Notes: generated by a model not told the origin, from the sequence alone. 64,000 bases of DNA from Paludibacterium yongneupense DSM 18731 (GCF_000422925.1 NZ_KE383957.1:1-64000); one strand, 5' to 3'. Positions 33,341 through 42,888 are shown, counted from the first letter of the stretch. Made by a program: numbers and translations.

Positions 33341-36300
33341 GTGGACACGCCCCCCGATCAGAATGCACCTGTTCAGCATATCGTCAAGATCCGCCGCGAT
33401 TATAACGGCTGGGTGGCGCGCGAGACGCTGGAAGACTATGCCTTGCGCTTTACGCCCCGCCGCTTCCGGCAGTGGTCGGAGTGGCGGGTGGCCAATACCG
33501 CTTTTGGCGCCGCTTCTTTCCTGGTGCTGGAGGCCGTCGGTGCCACCATGATGGTCGACGCCGGTTTTTTCAACGCGTTCTGGGCGATTCTCGCCACCGG
33601 CGCCATCATTTTCCTGGCCGGCTTGCCCATCAGCCTCTATGCCGCCCGCTATGGCGTGGACATGGACCTGCTGACGCGCGGCGCCGGTTTCGGCTATATC
33701 GGTTCGACCATCACCTCGCTGATCTACGCGTCCTTCACCTTCATTTTCTTTGCGCTGGAAGCGGCCATCATGGCGTATGCGCTCGAGCTGGGCTTCGGGA
33801 TTCCCCCTGTCTGGGGCTATTTGCTGTGCGCTCTGGTGGTGCTGCCGCTGGTCACTCATGGAGTGACCGTGATCAGCCGGCTGCAGACCTGGACACAGCC
33901 GCTGTGGCTGGTGTTGCTGGTTCTGCCCTATGTGTTTGTACTCAGACATGACCCCACCGTGCTATCGGGGCTGTGGCGTTTTGGCGGAACCGAAGCCGTG
34001 GGTGCGCAGTTCGATGTGCGTCGCTTTGGTGCGGCGTTGACGGTCGGGGTAGCGCTGATCACCCAGATGGGGGAACAGGCTGATTATTTGCGCTTCATGC
34101 CGCCTCGCAGTCCGTATAATTCGCGGCGCTGGCTATGGGCTACCATCATCGGCGGCCCGGGTTGGGTATTGCCCGGGGTGGCTAAGATGCTGGGCGGAGC
34201 GCTTCTGGCCTGGCTGGCCTTGCGTAATGCGGTGCCGGTCGAGCGCGCGGTCGATCCGAATCAGATGTATCTGGTCGGTTTCTCGCATGTGTTTTCCGAT
34301 GCCCGGCTGGCGATAGCGGCGACGACGCTGTTCGTCATCGTGTCCCAGCTTAAAATCAATGTGACCAATGCCTACGCCGGTTCGCTGGCGTGGTCCAATT
34401 TCTTCTCCCGGCTCACGCACAGTCATCCCGGACGCGTGGTGTGGGTGGTATTCAATACCACGATCGCGCTGATGCTGATGGAACTGGAGGTGTTTCAGGC
34501 GCTCGGGCAGATACTCGGCCTGTTTTCCAATATCGCCATCTCCTGGATCATGGCGGTGGTTGCCGATCTGATGATCAACAAGCCTTTGGGCCTGAGCCCG
34601 GCCGGCATCGAGTTCAAGCGTAGTCATTTGTTCGACATCAACCCGGTCGGCGTCGGGGCGATGGGCCTGGCTTCGATCCTGTCGGTGTCCGCCCATGTCG
34701 GGCTGCTGGGTGCGGCCGTGCAGCCTCTGGCGCCCTGCGTGGCGATGCTGGCCGCCTTGCTGGCCTCGTCCTTGCTCGCCTGTCTGACGCGCGGTCGCTA
34801 TTACCTGGCGCGCCCGGCGGATGCTGACACCAGGCGCTACCGTCGCTGCGTGGTGTGCGAGCGCGAGTATGAGGCCGAGGATATGGCCTTCTGCCCGGCT
34901 TATCAGGGGGGAATCTGCTCGCTGTGCTGTACGCTGGATGCGCGGTGCGACGATCTGTGCAAGCCGCACGCACACCTGGCCGGACAATGGGCCTGGCTGC
35001 TCCGGCGTCTGTTGCCGGACCGGCTGCGGCCTTATCTCGAGCGCGGGCTCGGCCACTACTTGCTGTTGATGGGAGGCATGGCGGCTTCGCTGGCCTTGTT
35101 GCTCGGCCTGATGTACTGCGTAGAGCGGGATGGCGGAAGCCGCCAGGTGCCGCCTGCCCTGTATCTGCGGCTGTTTGCCGCCTTGCTGCTGGCGGGCGGG
35201 GTGGCGGCGTGGTGGATGGTGCTCACGCACAAGAGCCGGCAGGTGGCGCAGGAGGAGTCCAACCGGCAGACCCGGCGCCTGATGCAGGAAATCGCCTCGC
35301 ACGGTCGCACCGACGCGCAGTTGCAACAAGCGCGCCGCGATGCGGAACAGGCCAATCGCGCCAAGACCCGCTATGTCTCGGCGATCAGCCACGAGTTGCG
35401 CACGCCGCTGAATAGTCTGCTGGGCTATGCGCAGATTCTAGACGGCGACGATAGTGTCGCTCCCGTCCATCGGCAGGCGCTGCAGGTGATCCGGCGCAGC
35501 GGCGACCATCTGCTTTCGGTGATCGAAGGCAGCATGGACATCGCCCGCATCGAGAGCGGGCGGTTGAGTCTCGATACCCGGGCGGTCGACTTTGGCGGGC
35601 TCATCAATCAGATCGTTGCCATGTTCGAGCTGCAGGCGAGCAACAAGGGGCTGGATTTCCGCTTCGAACCGGAGGGGGCGTTGCCGGCCGTGGTGCGGGC
35701 CGACGAAAAACGTTTGCGTCAGATACTGATCAACATCCTGGGCAACGCTGTCAAATTCACCGTGCACGGCAGCGTGCGTTTCAGCTTGCGCTATCAGCGT
35801 GAAATGGCGCAGTTCGATATCGCCGACAGTGGTCCCGGCATGGCGGCAGACGAACTCGCGCGCGTATTCGAACCCTTCGAACGGGGCAGCGCCGCCAGCG
35901 GCGGCAGCGGCCTCGGCCTGACCATCAGCAAGATGCTGGTCGACCTCATGGGCGGCGAATTGACTGCCAGCAGCCAGCCGGGCCAGGGCAGCCGCTTCAG
36001 CGTCCGGCTGTTTCTGCCGCAGGCGAGGATGGCGCTGGACGAGCGCGAACCGCAGCGTCGCAACCGGGTGGGCTATGTCGGGCCACGTCGTCGCATCATG
36101 CTGGTCGATAACGAGTGCGTGGACCGCGAGATGCTGGCGCGGGTCCTGCAGCCGCTCGGCTTCGAAATCGGGCAGGCGGAATCCGGACTGGAGTGCCTGG
36201 CACGCTTGCCTGTTTTCCAGCCGCACCTCGTCTTCATCGATCTGGCGATGCCGGGCATCGATGGCTGGGAAACCTTGCGCCGTATCCGCCGCCAGCGGCA

Positions 36301-36712
36301 ATGCGGGGCGAGGCTGGCGGTGATATCGGCCAATGCCTTCGACAAGGGACAGGATAACGATGCCGGTATCGCCGATGAGGATTTCATCCTCAAACCGGTC
36401 AAGGTCGAGGAATTGCTGGACTGGATCGGGCGGGCGCTGGAACTGGAGTGGGTCGCCCGTCCCGAGCCTTCTGCCCGGCTGGCGCCGGAGCGTGTTGAAC
36501 GGCCCCCTGCGCATGAGCTGGCAGGTCTGCTGGCGGCGCTGGAACTCGGCTATGTGCGCGGCATCCGCCTGGAGCTCGAGTGTCTGGACAAGGGCGGCCG
36601 CACCGCTTTCGTCGCCGCGGCGACCCGCCTGGTCGACGGTTTCCGTTTCGAGGAGTTGAAGGCGTTTCTGGCCGGGGTGGAGGGAGGGGAGCATGAGCGC
36701 GGTGCCATCTGA
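33341..36712 (+). CDS. NCS1 permease-hybrid histidine kinase fusion (putative nitrogen-compound sensor)
   Basis: A 1123-residue membrane sensor with an unusual build. Residues ~15-490 are an NCS1-family permease (cytosine/purine/allantoin type), e.g. LLTRGAGFGYIGSTITSLIY. Residues 503-545 form a cysteine-rich module with Cys503, 506, 518, 526, 529, 530, 536, 540 and His543/545, probably metal-binding. Two further membrane helices (~571-594, 607-630) and a short coiled coil lead to HisKA (His684 in ISHELRTPLN), HATPase (NILGNAVKFT, DSGPGM, GGSGLGL) and a receiver (Asp967 in FIDLAMPG, Lys in LKPVK). A ~75-residue helical tail without an Hpt histidine ends it. The REC acidic pair reads DN rather than DD. 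It overlaps the LuxR-type regulator by 20 nt. A role in sensing urea or purine-derived nitrogen is inferred from the permease domain and the nearby urt-ure genes. Confidence 0.88.
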   Translation: MDTPPDQNAPVQHIVKIRRDYNGWVARETLEDYALRFTPRRFRQWSEWRVANTAFGAASFLVLEAVGATMMVDAGFFNAFWAILATGAIIFLAGLPISLYAARYGVDMDLLTRGAGFGYIGSTITSLIYASFTFIFFALEAAIMAYALELGFGIPPVWGYLLCALVVLPLVTHGVTVISRLQTWTQPLWLVLLVLPYVFVLRHDPTVLSGLWRFGGTEAVGAQFDVRRFGAALTVGVALITQMGEQADYLRFMPPRSPYNSRRWLWATIIGGPGWVLPGVAKMLGGALLAWLALRNAVPVERAVDPNQMYLVGFSHVFSDARLAIAATTLFVIVSQLKINVTNAYAGSLAWSNFFSRLTHSHPGRVVWVVFNTTIALMLMELEVFQALGQILGLFSNIAISWIMAVVADLMINKPLGLSPAGIEFKRSHLFDINPVGVGAMGLASILSVSAHVGLLGAAVQPLAPCVAMLAALLASSLLACLTRGRYYLARPADADTRRYRRCVVCEREYEAEDMAFCPAYQGGICSLCCTLDARCDDLCKPHAHLAGQWAWLLRRLLPDRLRPYLERGLGHYLLLMGGMAASLALLLGLMYCVERDGGSRQVPPALYLRLFAALLLAGGVAAWWMVLTHKSRQVAQEESNRQTRRLMQEIASHGRTDAQLQQARRDAEQANRAKTRYVSAISHELRTPLNSLLGYAQILDGDDSVAPVHRQALQVIRRSGDHLLSVIEGSMDIARIESGRLSLDTRAVDFGGLINQIVAMFELQASNKGLDFRFEPEGALPAVVRADEKRLRQILINILGNAVKFTVHGSVRFSLRYQREMAQFDIADSGPGMAADELARVFEPFERGSAASGGSGLGLTISKMLVDLMGGELTASSQPGQGSRFSVRLFLPQARMALDEREPQRRNRVGYVGPRRRIMLVDNECVDREMLARVLQPLGFEIGQAESGLECLARLPVFQPHLVFIDLAMPGIDGWETLRRIRRQRQCGARLAVISANAFDKGQDNDAGIADEDFILKPVKVEELLDWIGRALELEWVARPEPSARLAPERVERPPAHELAGLLAALELGYVRGIRLELECLDKGGRTAFVAAATRLVDGFRFEELKAFLAGVEGGEHERGAI

Positions 36713-37625
36713 TGTTTCGGCGCGGCACATCGTCCTGATCGTGGACGATGTGCCGGACAACTTGATGCTGTTGCATGATGCGCTCGATGCGGCCGGTTAT
36801 ACCGTGCTTGTGGCGACAAACGGCGAGGATGCGCTGCGGCGCGTGCAGCAATGTCCGCCGGATGTCATTCTGCTGGATGCGGTGATGCCGGGAATGGACG
36901 GTTTTGCCGTGGCGCGGCGACTCAAAGGCGACTCCCTTACCCGCCCGATTCCCATCGTCTTCATGACCGGTCTGACCGAGAGCGAGCATGTGCTGGCCGC
37001 CTTCGATGCCGGTGGCGCCGATTATGTGACCAAGCCGCTGCGCCCCCCCGAGGTGCTCGCGCGCATTGCCGCACACGTCGCCAACGCCAGGCAGGTGGCG
37101 GAGGCGCGCACGGCACTGGATGCCTTCGGGCAGGGAACCGTCGCCGTCGATGCCGATAGCGGTCGCATGCTGTGGCAGACGCCGCTCGCGGGCCGTTTGC
37201 TTGAGCGCTACTTCGGTGCCGGCGATGACCATGCGCCGCCGCGCCTGGCCGCCTGGCTGCGGCATGCGGCGGCAGCGCGGGCGATAGGGCAAGAGGTCGC
37301 GCCCCTGCTGCTGGCGGGAGCCGACCGCCGCTTGCTGGCCACCTTGCACGATCCGGCGGCGCGTGCGGCCTGGCTGGTGGTTTTGCGCGAGGAGAGCGAT
37401 GAAGGGGCGATCGCCCTTCTTGCCGGTGCGTTCAAACTGACGCGACGCGAGGCCGAAGTGCTGTACTGGATCAGCCTGGGCAAGACCAACCGCGATATCG
37501 CCGACATCCTGGGCATGAGTCCGCGCACGGTCAACAAACATCAGGAGCATATTTTCGGCAAGCTGGGTGTCGAAACGCGCACCGCCGCCGCCGGGGTGGC
37601 AGTGAACAAGGTTCACGGGCGCTGA
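36693..37625 (+). CDS. LuxR-type response regulator
   Basis: 310 residues. N-terminal receiver (residues ~12-130) with acidic pocket VDDVPDN, phospho-acceptor Asp62 (ILLDAVMPGMDG) and Lys114 (VTKPLRPPE); a ~100-residue middle region of no clear family, possibly PAS-like; and a C-terminal LuxR/FixJ helix-turn-helix (~245-305, LTRREAEVLYWISLGKTNRDIADILGMSPRTVNKHQEHIF). Its start lies 20 nt inside the permease-kinase gene, so the two are translationally coupled and almost certainly form one two-component system. The additional middle domain makes it longer than typical NarL/FixJ regulators. Probable target: the palindrome in front of urtA, by inference. Confidence 0.9.
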   Translation: MSAVPSDVSARHIVLIVDDVPDNLMLLHDALDAAGYTVLVATNGEDALRRVQQCPPDVILLDAVMPGMDGFAVARRLKGDSLTRPIPIVFMTGLTESEHVLAAFDAGGADYVTKPLRPPEVLARIAAHVANARQVAEARTALDAFGQGTVAVDADSGRMLWQTPLAGRLLERYFGAGDDHAPPRLAAWLRHAAAARAIGQEVAPLLLAGADRRLLATLHDPAARAAWLVVLREESDEGAIALLAGAFKLTRREAEVLYWISLGKTNRDIADILGMSPRTVNKHQEHIFGKLGVETRTAAAGVAVNKVHGR

Positions 37626-37793
37626 AGCGCTGGCCGTATGGGCTTGTGTATTTTTTAATGCTATGAGCATGCGCAAGTGCGGCGTTTAACTATTATTAAG
37701 GCATGTGCGAGGGACAGGGCCGACCAGACCCCTGTTTTGCTGCGGCCCGTACCGTGGCAACGGGATATCCGGGTATCCCCGGGAAGGGGCGAC

Positions 37794-40700
37794 ATGGCGA
37801 CAAACGCTGATGGGGAGAGGCAGGCCAGGCAAGGCGTGCGCGGTTTGACCTCGCTGCCGGTCTGGCTAGTGTCGTTGATCGTTGCGCTGGGCATTGCGGC
37901 TGCCGGAAATGCGGCCTATCGGCGTGCGCACCAGTTCCGCGCCGAGCAGGTTCGCGCCGAACTGGCGGCGATAGCGTCGCTCGAGGTCGCCCGGATTCAG
38001 TCCTGGCTGCAGGAGCAGGAGGACGAGGTGCGCGCGGCAGTCGCTTCTCCCATGTTCAAGCGTGAACTGGAGGGTTGGCTGCGTGGCGGCCGGCGCAACG
38101 AGGCGCAGCGGCTGCGCATGCTCGAGACGCTGCATCATGTTGCGCGTTCGTCGCATTATCCGGGTTTGCGCTTGCTGGATGCGGACACGGCAGCCCCCTT
38201 GTTGCTCGACGGGAGCGCGGGCGCCGACCGCCGCCTGAGCGCACGGGCGGCCGAGGCGCTGCGCGAGGGACGGGCAGTGCTGTACGACAGGGGGGCTCCG
38301 GGTTCTTCGGGGACGATTGTCGCAAGTCTGCTGGTTCCGCTGTACCGGGAAGAGAACGCGCGGCTGCCTCTGGCGCTGGTCGACATGGCGATCGACCCGG
38401 AAAAATTCCTGTCTCTCCTTTTTCTGCAGTGGCCGGGCAGCCGGCCCGGCGGAGTGACCGAGCTGGTGCGGCGCGGCGGCCCTGATGCGGTGCTGCTGAA
38501 GAGCTTGCCTGGCGCCGAAGCGGGCGGAGGTGTCGATTCTCGCGGAAGACCGGTGCTGGCGACCGGCGTGCCCATCGCCCGGACGCCATGGATTCTGGTC
38601 GCTAAAGTCGACGAGGGCGAGGCCTTTGCCCGCCTGAACCAGGGCGCGGCCATCGTTGCCGCCATGCTGGCGCTGTCGTGGCTTGCCGGGGTGCTGTGGC
38701 ATCGCGAGCGGAGGCGGATGCAGGTCTGCCGCGACCAGTCCGAGGCGGCCTGCAACGAGTTGGCGACCCGCTTCGACCTGGCTTTGCGCGATGCACGCGA
38801 CGGGGTCGTGTTCCACGATGAGAATCTGTTCATCATTGATGTTAATGAGCGGGCACTGGCGATTTTCGGTTATGGCCGCGAAGAGATGCTGGGCCTGAGC
38901 GTGGTTCAGCTGCGCGCTCCGGAGCTGCGTGCGCAGATACCGGCCTTGCATGAGCGCATCCTGCGTGGGGAAAGCCAGTTTTACGAGACCGTCAACGTAC
39001 GCAAGGACGGAAGTCGTTTTCCGGTGGAGATCAGCGTGCGCAGGGTGGTGCACGACGGGCGCAACTACAGTCAGGCGGTCATCCGCGACATCACGGAGCG
39101 CAAGGTGGCGGAAGACGCTCTGCGGCAATCCTTGCGCGAGAGCGAGGATCTGTATAACAACGCGGCCAACGGCTATCACTCGCTGGCGGCGGACGGCACG
39201 ATTCTGCGCATCAATGATACCGAGCTGCGCTGGCTCGGCTACGAGCGCAGTGAGATCGCGGGGCGCAGAAAATTCCCGGATCTGTTGACCACGGCCAGTG
39301 CGACCCTGTTCTGGAACACTTTTATCGAATTCAAACAGCGTGGCTATGTGCGCAACGTCGAATTCGACATGATCCGCAAGGATGGCAGCCTGCTTCCCGT
39401 GCTCCTGACAGCGACGGCGCTGCTGGATGAAGACGGCCGTTATCTGATGAGCCGCTCGACGTTGTTCGATTTGACCGAGCGCCGTCAGGCGGAACAGCAT
39501 CAAACCCGGCTGTATCGGGCCTTGCGCTTGCTGAGCGACAGTAATATGCGTCTGGCACATGCCGGGGATGAACTGACCTTGTTGTCCGATGTGTGTCGTC
39601 TTATCGTGGAAACCGGTGGCTATCTGATGGCCTGGGTCGGTTATGCCGAGCAGGATGTCGCGAAGAAGGTGGTGCCGGTCGCGCGCTCGGGCTACGAGGA
39701 AGGCTATCTCGACCATGTCAGCATCAGTTGGGATGGCGAAGCGGATAACGGGCGCGGTCCGACGGGCATGGCCATCGCGACCGGGGCGGCCCAGATCAAT
39801 CAGAACTGGCAGGACAACCCGAAAATGTTGCCGTGGCGCGCGGCCGCGCTGCGGCGCGGTTATCGCTCCAGCGCCGCCCTGCCGCTGACGATAGAGGGTG
39901 AGACTTTTGGCGCTCTGACGGTTTACGCCTCCGATGCGGATGCGTTCACCGAGGAGGAAGTGGGCTTGCTGGAGGAGCTGACGCGTAATGTCGCCTATGG
40001 CATCCAGACCCTGCGGACACGTATCCAGCGTGATGTGGCACAGGCCGCCACCCGGGCAAAAAGCGCCTTTCTCGCCAATATGAGTCATGAGATCCGTACG
40101 CCGATGAACGGCATCCTCGGCATGGTGCATCTGATGCGACGTTCGGGCGCGACGCCGCTGCAGCTCGATCAGCTCGACAAGATCGATGCTTCGGGCAAGC
40201 ATCTGCTGGCGGTAATCAACGACATTCTGGATCTGTCCAAGATCGAGGCCGGCAAGCTGAGTCTCGAGCAAGTCGACTTTACGCTGTCGCGTGTATTGCA
40301 CGCGGCGGTCGCTGCTGTCGGCCCCGACGCGACCGCCAAAGGGCTAAGCCTGTGCATCAAGGTCTCCGGCATGCCGCAGGCCTTGCATGGCGATCCAACC
40401 CGCTTGTCGCAAGCTCTCGTCAACTACCTGGCCAATGCGATCAAGTTTACCGAGCGCGGCAGCGTCACCCTGTCGGGCAGGGTCGCCGACGAATCCGCAA
40501 ACGGGTATTTGTTGCGCTTCGAGGTCTGCGACACCGGCATCGGCATGTCGGAGGCGCAGCAGGACCGGGTGTTCGATGCTTTCGAGCAGGCCGATAAATC
40601 GACGACCCGCAAGCATGGCGGTACCGGCTTGGGACTGGCCATCACCCGTCGTCTTGCCCTGCTGATGGGCGGGCAGGTCGGCGTCAAAAGCAGCCTGGGC

Positions 40701-41222
40701 AGGGGGAGCACTTTCTGGCTGACGGCATGGTTCAGCAGAGGGGCCGGCGAGAGCGAAACGGCAGAGATGCAGGGGGAGGCGGCCGAGAGCACCCTCTTGC
40801 GCCTGCACTGCGGCAAGCGGGTGCTACTGGCCGAGGACGATGCCATCAATCAGGAGGTGGCGTTGCTGCTGTTGCGCGCGGCCGGACTGGTGCCGGATCT
40901 GGCGCAGAACGGGGCCGAGGCCGTGCGCATGGCGGCGACGTGCGATTACGCCCTCATTCTGATGGATATGCAGATGCCGGCGATGGACGGGCTCGAGGCT
41001 ACGCGCGAGATCCGGCGCCTTGCCGGTGGCGCGGCCATCCCCATTCTGGCGATGACCGCCAGTGCCTTCACCGAAGATCGCGACAAATGCATGGCTGCCG
41101 GCATGAATGATTTCATTTCGAAACCGGTCGACCCCGACCTCCTGTTTGCAACCCTGCTGAAGTGGCTGACGGCGACGCCGTGCGAAAGCGATCCCCTGTC
41201 AGCATCCGCTCGCGCCGATTGA
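37794..41222 (+). CDS. Hybrid sensor histidine kinase with PAS-PAS-GAF-HK-REC
   Basis: 1142 residues from ATG 37794, which has GGGAAGGGG just upstream; the frame is open further back to 37677 without a better start. Order: TM1 (~21-40), a ~240-residue extracytoplasmic sensor, TM2 (~283-302), two PAS domains (~325-445, ~450-570, each ending in a DITERK/DLTERR motif), GAF (~580-740), HisKA (His765 in MSHEIRTPMNG), HATPase (NAIKFTERG, DTGIGM, GGTGLGLAIT) and receiver (Asp1058 in LMDMQMPAMDG). No Hpt domain is present. It lies 168 nt behind the LuxR-type regulator and may feed into the same pathway. Its ligand is unknown. The 3' end overlaps the convergent MATE gene by 24 nt. Confidence 0.9.
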   Translation: MATNADGERQARQGVRGLTSLPVWLVSLIVALGIAAAGNAAYRRAHQFRAEQVRAELAAIASLEVARIQSWLQEQEDEVRAAVASPMFKRELEGWLRGGRRNEAQRLRMLETLHHVARSSHYPGLRLLDADTAAPLLLDGSAGADRRLSARAAEALREGRAVLYDRGAPGSSGTIVASLLVPLYREENARLPLALVDMAIDPEKFLSLLFLQWPGSRPGGVTELVRRGGPDAVLLKSLPGAEAGGGVDSRGRPVLATGVPIARTPWILVAKVDEGEAFARLNQGAAIVAAMLALSWLAGVLWHRERRRMQVCRDQSEAACNELATRFDLALRDARDGVVFHDENLFIIDVNERALAIFGYGREEMLGLSVVQLRAPELRAQIPALHERILRGESQFYETVNVRKDGSRFPVEISVRRVVHDGRNYSQAVIRDITERKVAEDALRQSLRESEDLYNNAANGYHSLAADGTILRINDTELRWLGYERSEIAGRRKFPDLLTTASATLFWNTFIEFKQRGYVRNVEFDMIRKDGSLLPVLLTATALLDEDGRYLMSRSTLFDLTERRQAEQHQTRLYRALRLLSDSNMRLAHAGDELTLLSDVCRLIVETGGYLMAWVGYAEQDVAKKVVPVARSGYEEGYLDHVSISWDGEADNGRGPTGMAIATGAAQINQNWQDNPKMLPWRAAALRRGYRSSAALPLTIEGETFGALTVYASDADAFTEEEVGLLEELTRNVAYGIQTLRTRIQRDVAQAATRAKSAFLANMSHEIRTPMNGILGMVHLMRRSGATPLQLDQLDKIDASGKHLLAVINDILDLSKIEAGKLSLEQVDFTLSRVLHAAVAAVGPDATAKGLSLCIKVSGMPQALHGDPTRLSQALVNYLANAIKFTERGSVTLSGRVADESANGYLLRFEVCDTGIGMSEAQQDRVFDAFEQADKSTTRKHGGTGLGLAITRRLALLMGGQVGVKSSLGRGSTFWLTAWFSRGAGESETAEMQGEAAESTLLRLHCGKRVLLAEDDAINQEVALLLLRAAGLVPDLAQNGAEAVRMAATCDYALILMDMQMPAMDGLEATREIRRLAGGAAIPILAMTASAFTEDRDKCMAAGMNDFISKPVDPDLLFATLLKWLTATPCESDPLSASARAD

Positions 41223-42542
41223 CGTTTTCAGCCCGGGCCAGGCCAGAGTCAGCAGCAGGCCGCGCAGCAGCATGAAAATCACCAGGGCGGCCCATATTCC
41301 GTGGTTGGCCCATACGCCGGATAAACCGATCTGACAGGGAAGATAGAGGCCGAAACTGATGAGCATTGCGTTGCGCAAGGTGCGTGTGCGCAGCGCCCCC
41401 ATGAATACGCCATCCCAGAAAAACGCCCAGGTGCTGACCAGTGGCAGTGCCACCAGCCACGGCCAATAGCGCGCGGCTTCCTGCCGCAAGCCGGGGTCGG
41501 GCGTGATGGCCGCGAGATAGAAGTGACCGCTGCCGGCCAGAGCGATGGTCAGCACAAGCCCCCACCCCATGGACAGCCAGCCGCAGCGCCGGATGGTCGT
41601 CGTCAGTGCCTGGCGCGAGGCGGCACCGATGGCCCGCGCGCCGTACACCTCGGCCGCGGTGGCAAAGCCGTCCAGCAGGCTGACGATCACCATGAATGCC
41701 TGCAGCACGATCTGATTGGCGGCCAGGGTGATCGTGCCCAGGCGAGCGGCTTCGCGCGTCATCAACGCGAATGCCGCCGTCAGCAGCAGGGTGCGCACCA
41801 TGATGTCCAGGTTGGCCGCAAACAAGCGCCGCCAGGGGGCGGCGCCCGCAATGCGGGCAAGTGCGCTGCGCCAGTGGGGCCATGGGGTGATGTTGAACAT
41901 GGTCCGCAAGGCCAGTGCACTGCCCAGCGTTTCGCTCAGTGCCGTGGCCGCCCCCGCTCCGGCGATGCCCCAATGCAAGCCCAGAACGAACAGTAGCGCG
42001 AGAGCCGCATTGAGCCCGTTCATGAACAGCTGCAACAGCATGACCTGGCGCGAGTGTCCGAGCCCGAGCAACCAGGCAAACTGGGCATAGGCCAGCAGGG
42101 TGAATGGTGCGGAGACGATGCGGGCATCGAAATAATGGCGGGCAAGCACGGCGACATCGGGCGGTGGCGAGAGACACCACAAGGCAAGCCGGGCTATCGG
42201 CCATTGCAGCAGGAAGATCGCAATGCCGCCGGCCAGCGCGGCGATCATCGGACGCAAACCGGCCAGAAGCACTTGCTCTCTATCGTGCTGCCCCGCGGCC
42301 TGGGCCACGAGTCCGGTGGTGGTGAAGCGCAGAAAACTGAAGCACCAGTAGATGACCGTAAACAGGGTGGTGCCTATGGCGGCCGCCGCCAGTACCGCGT
42401 TGTCGCCGAGTCGTGCCAATACCGCCGTGTCGACCAGCCCCATCAGGGGAGTGGCCAGCGCCGCAAGCATGACCGGAATGGTGAAGCGGATCAGTTGCCT
42501 GGTCGATGGTGCCTGAATGGCGGGGGGGAACGAAGTGGGCAT
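41199..42542 (-). CDS. MATE-family efflux transporter (DinF-like)
   Basis: An inner-membrane multidrug/toxin exporter of 447 residues with about twelve hydrophobic segments in two related halves. IPVMLAALATPLMGLVDTAVLARLGD at the N-terminus is typical of the DinF branch. It is on the opposite strand from the nitrogen genes around it and overlaps the hybrid kinase gene tail to tail. It splits the signalling block from urtABCDE and shares the 398-bp divergent spacer with urtA. The substrate is unknown; nothing ties it to urea metabolism other than position. Confidence 0.9.
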   Translation of the reverse strand: MPTSFPPAIQAPSTRQLIRFTIPVMLAALATPLMGLVDTAVLARLGDNAVLAAAAIGTTLFTVIYWCFSFLRFTTTGLVAQAAGQHDREQVLLAGLRPMIAALAGGIAIFLLQWPIARLALWCLSPPPDVAVLARHYFDARIVSAPFTLLAYAQFAWLLGLGHSRQVMLLQLFMNGLNAALALLFVLGLHWGIAGAGAATALSETLGSALALRTMFNITPWPHWRSALARIAGAAPWRRLFAANLDIMVRTLLLTAAFALMTREAARLGTITLAANQIVLQAFMVIVSLLDGFATAAEVYGARAIGAASRQALTTTIRRCGWLSMGWGLVLTIALAGSGHFYLAAITPDPGLRQEAARYWPWLVALPLVSTWAFFWDGVFMGALRTRTLRNAMLISFGLYLPCQIGLSGVWANHGIWAALVIFMLLRGLLLTLAWPGLKTSIGASGC

Positions 42543-42842
42543 CGGCGGCGTGGAGTCGGCTGGGGCCGATCATCGTAGCAAGTCTGCCCCGGCTGCGGCC
42601 AGCGTTTTGTGGCCGGGCGGCGGCTATCCTGCGGCCGTGCGTCGCGGTGGCCGCCGCCGCTTCAGGCATCCGGACGGGGGGCAGGGGCGAGCAGAAAGCT
42701 CATGGCCGGACCGGCGATGTCGGCTCCGGTCGCCTGCGCCGGTATTGCCGTTTCGAATTTCCATCGTCGTTCGGCCTTCTGGGCTGAATGTTCGTCCCGA
42801 GCGCCCTGCCGGAGGCAAGCCGGCGCGGCTCACCGGTCGCGC

Positions 42843-42860
42843 ATACGTCAGATGACGTAT
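42843..42860 (+). promoter_or_regulatory. 18-bp palindromic operator upstream of urtA
   Basis: ATACGTCAGATGACGTAT consists of two perfect 8-bp half-sites around GA. Its centre is ~43 bp upstream of the start point predicted from the -10, a classical class II activator position. The symmetry and size fit a dimeric LuxR/FixJ-type regulator such as the one encoded at 36693-37625. I did not find a second copy of the full palindrome in the window. Confidence 0.7.
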
Positions 42861-42882
42861 TTCTGCCATCTCATCCCGCCCC

Positions 42883-42888
42883 TATGCT
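42883..42888 (+). promoter_or_regulatory. Candidate -10 element of the urt-ure operon
   Basis: TATGCT (4/6 match) lies 17 bp behind a poor -35 (TTTCTG, 42860-42865) that abuts the palindrome. A weak -35 adjacent to an activator site is expected for an activated promoter. Predicted start ~42895. Confidence 0.4.

Noticed and set aside
37866-40301. 811-codon minus-strand frame opposite the hybrid kinase
   Set aside because: Despite its length it has no domain and mirrors a kinase with intact PAS, GAF and HisKA motifs.
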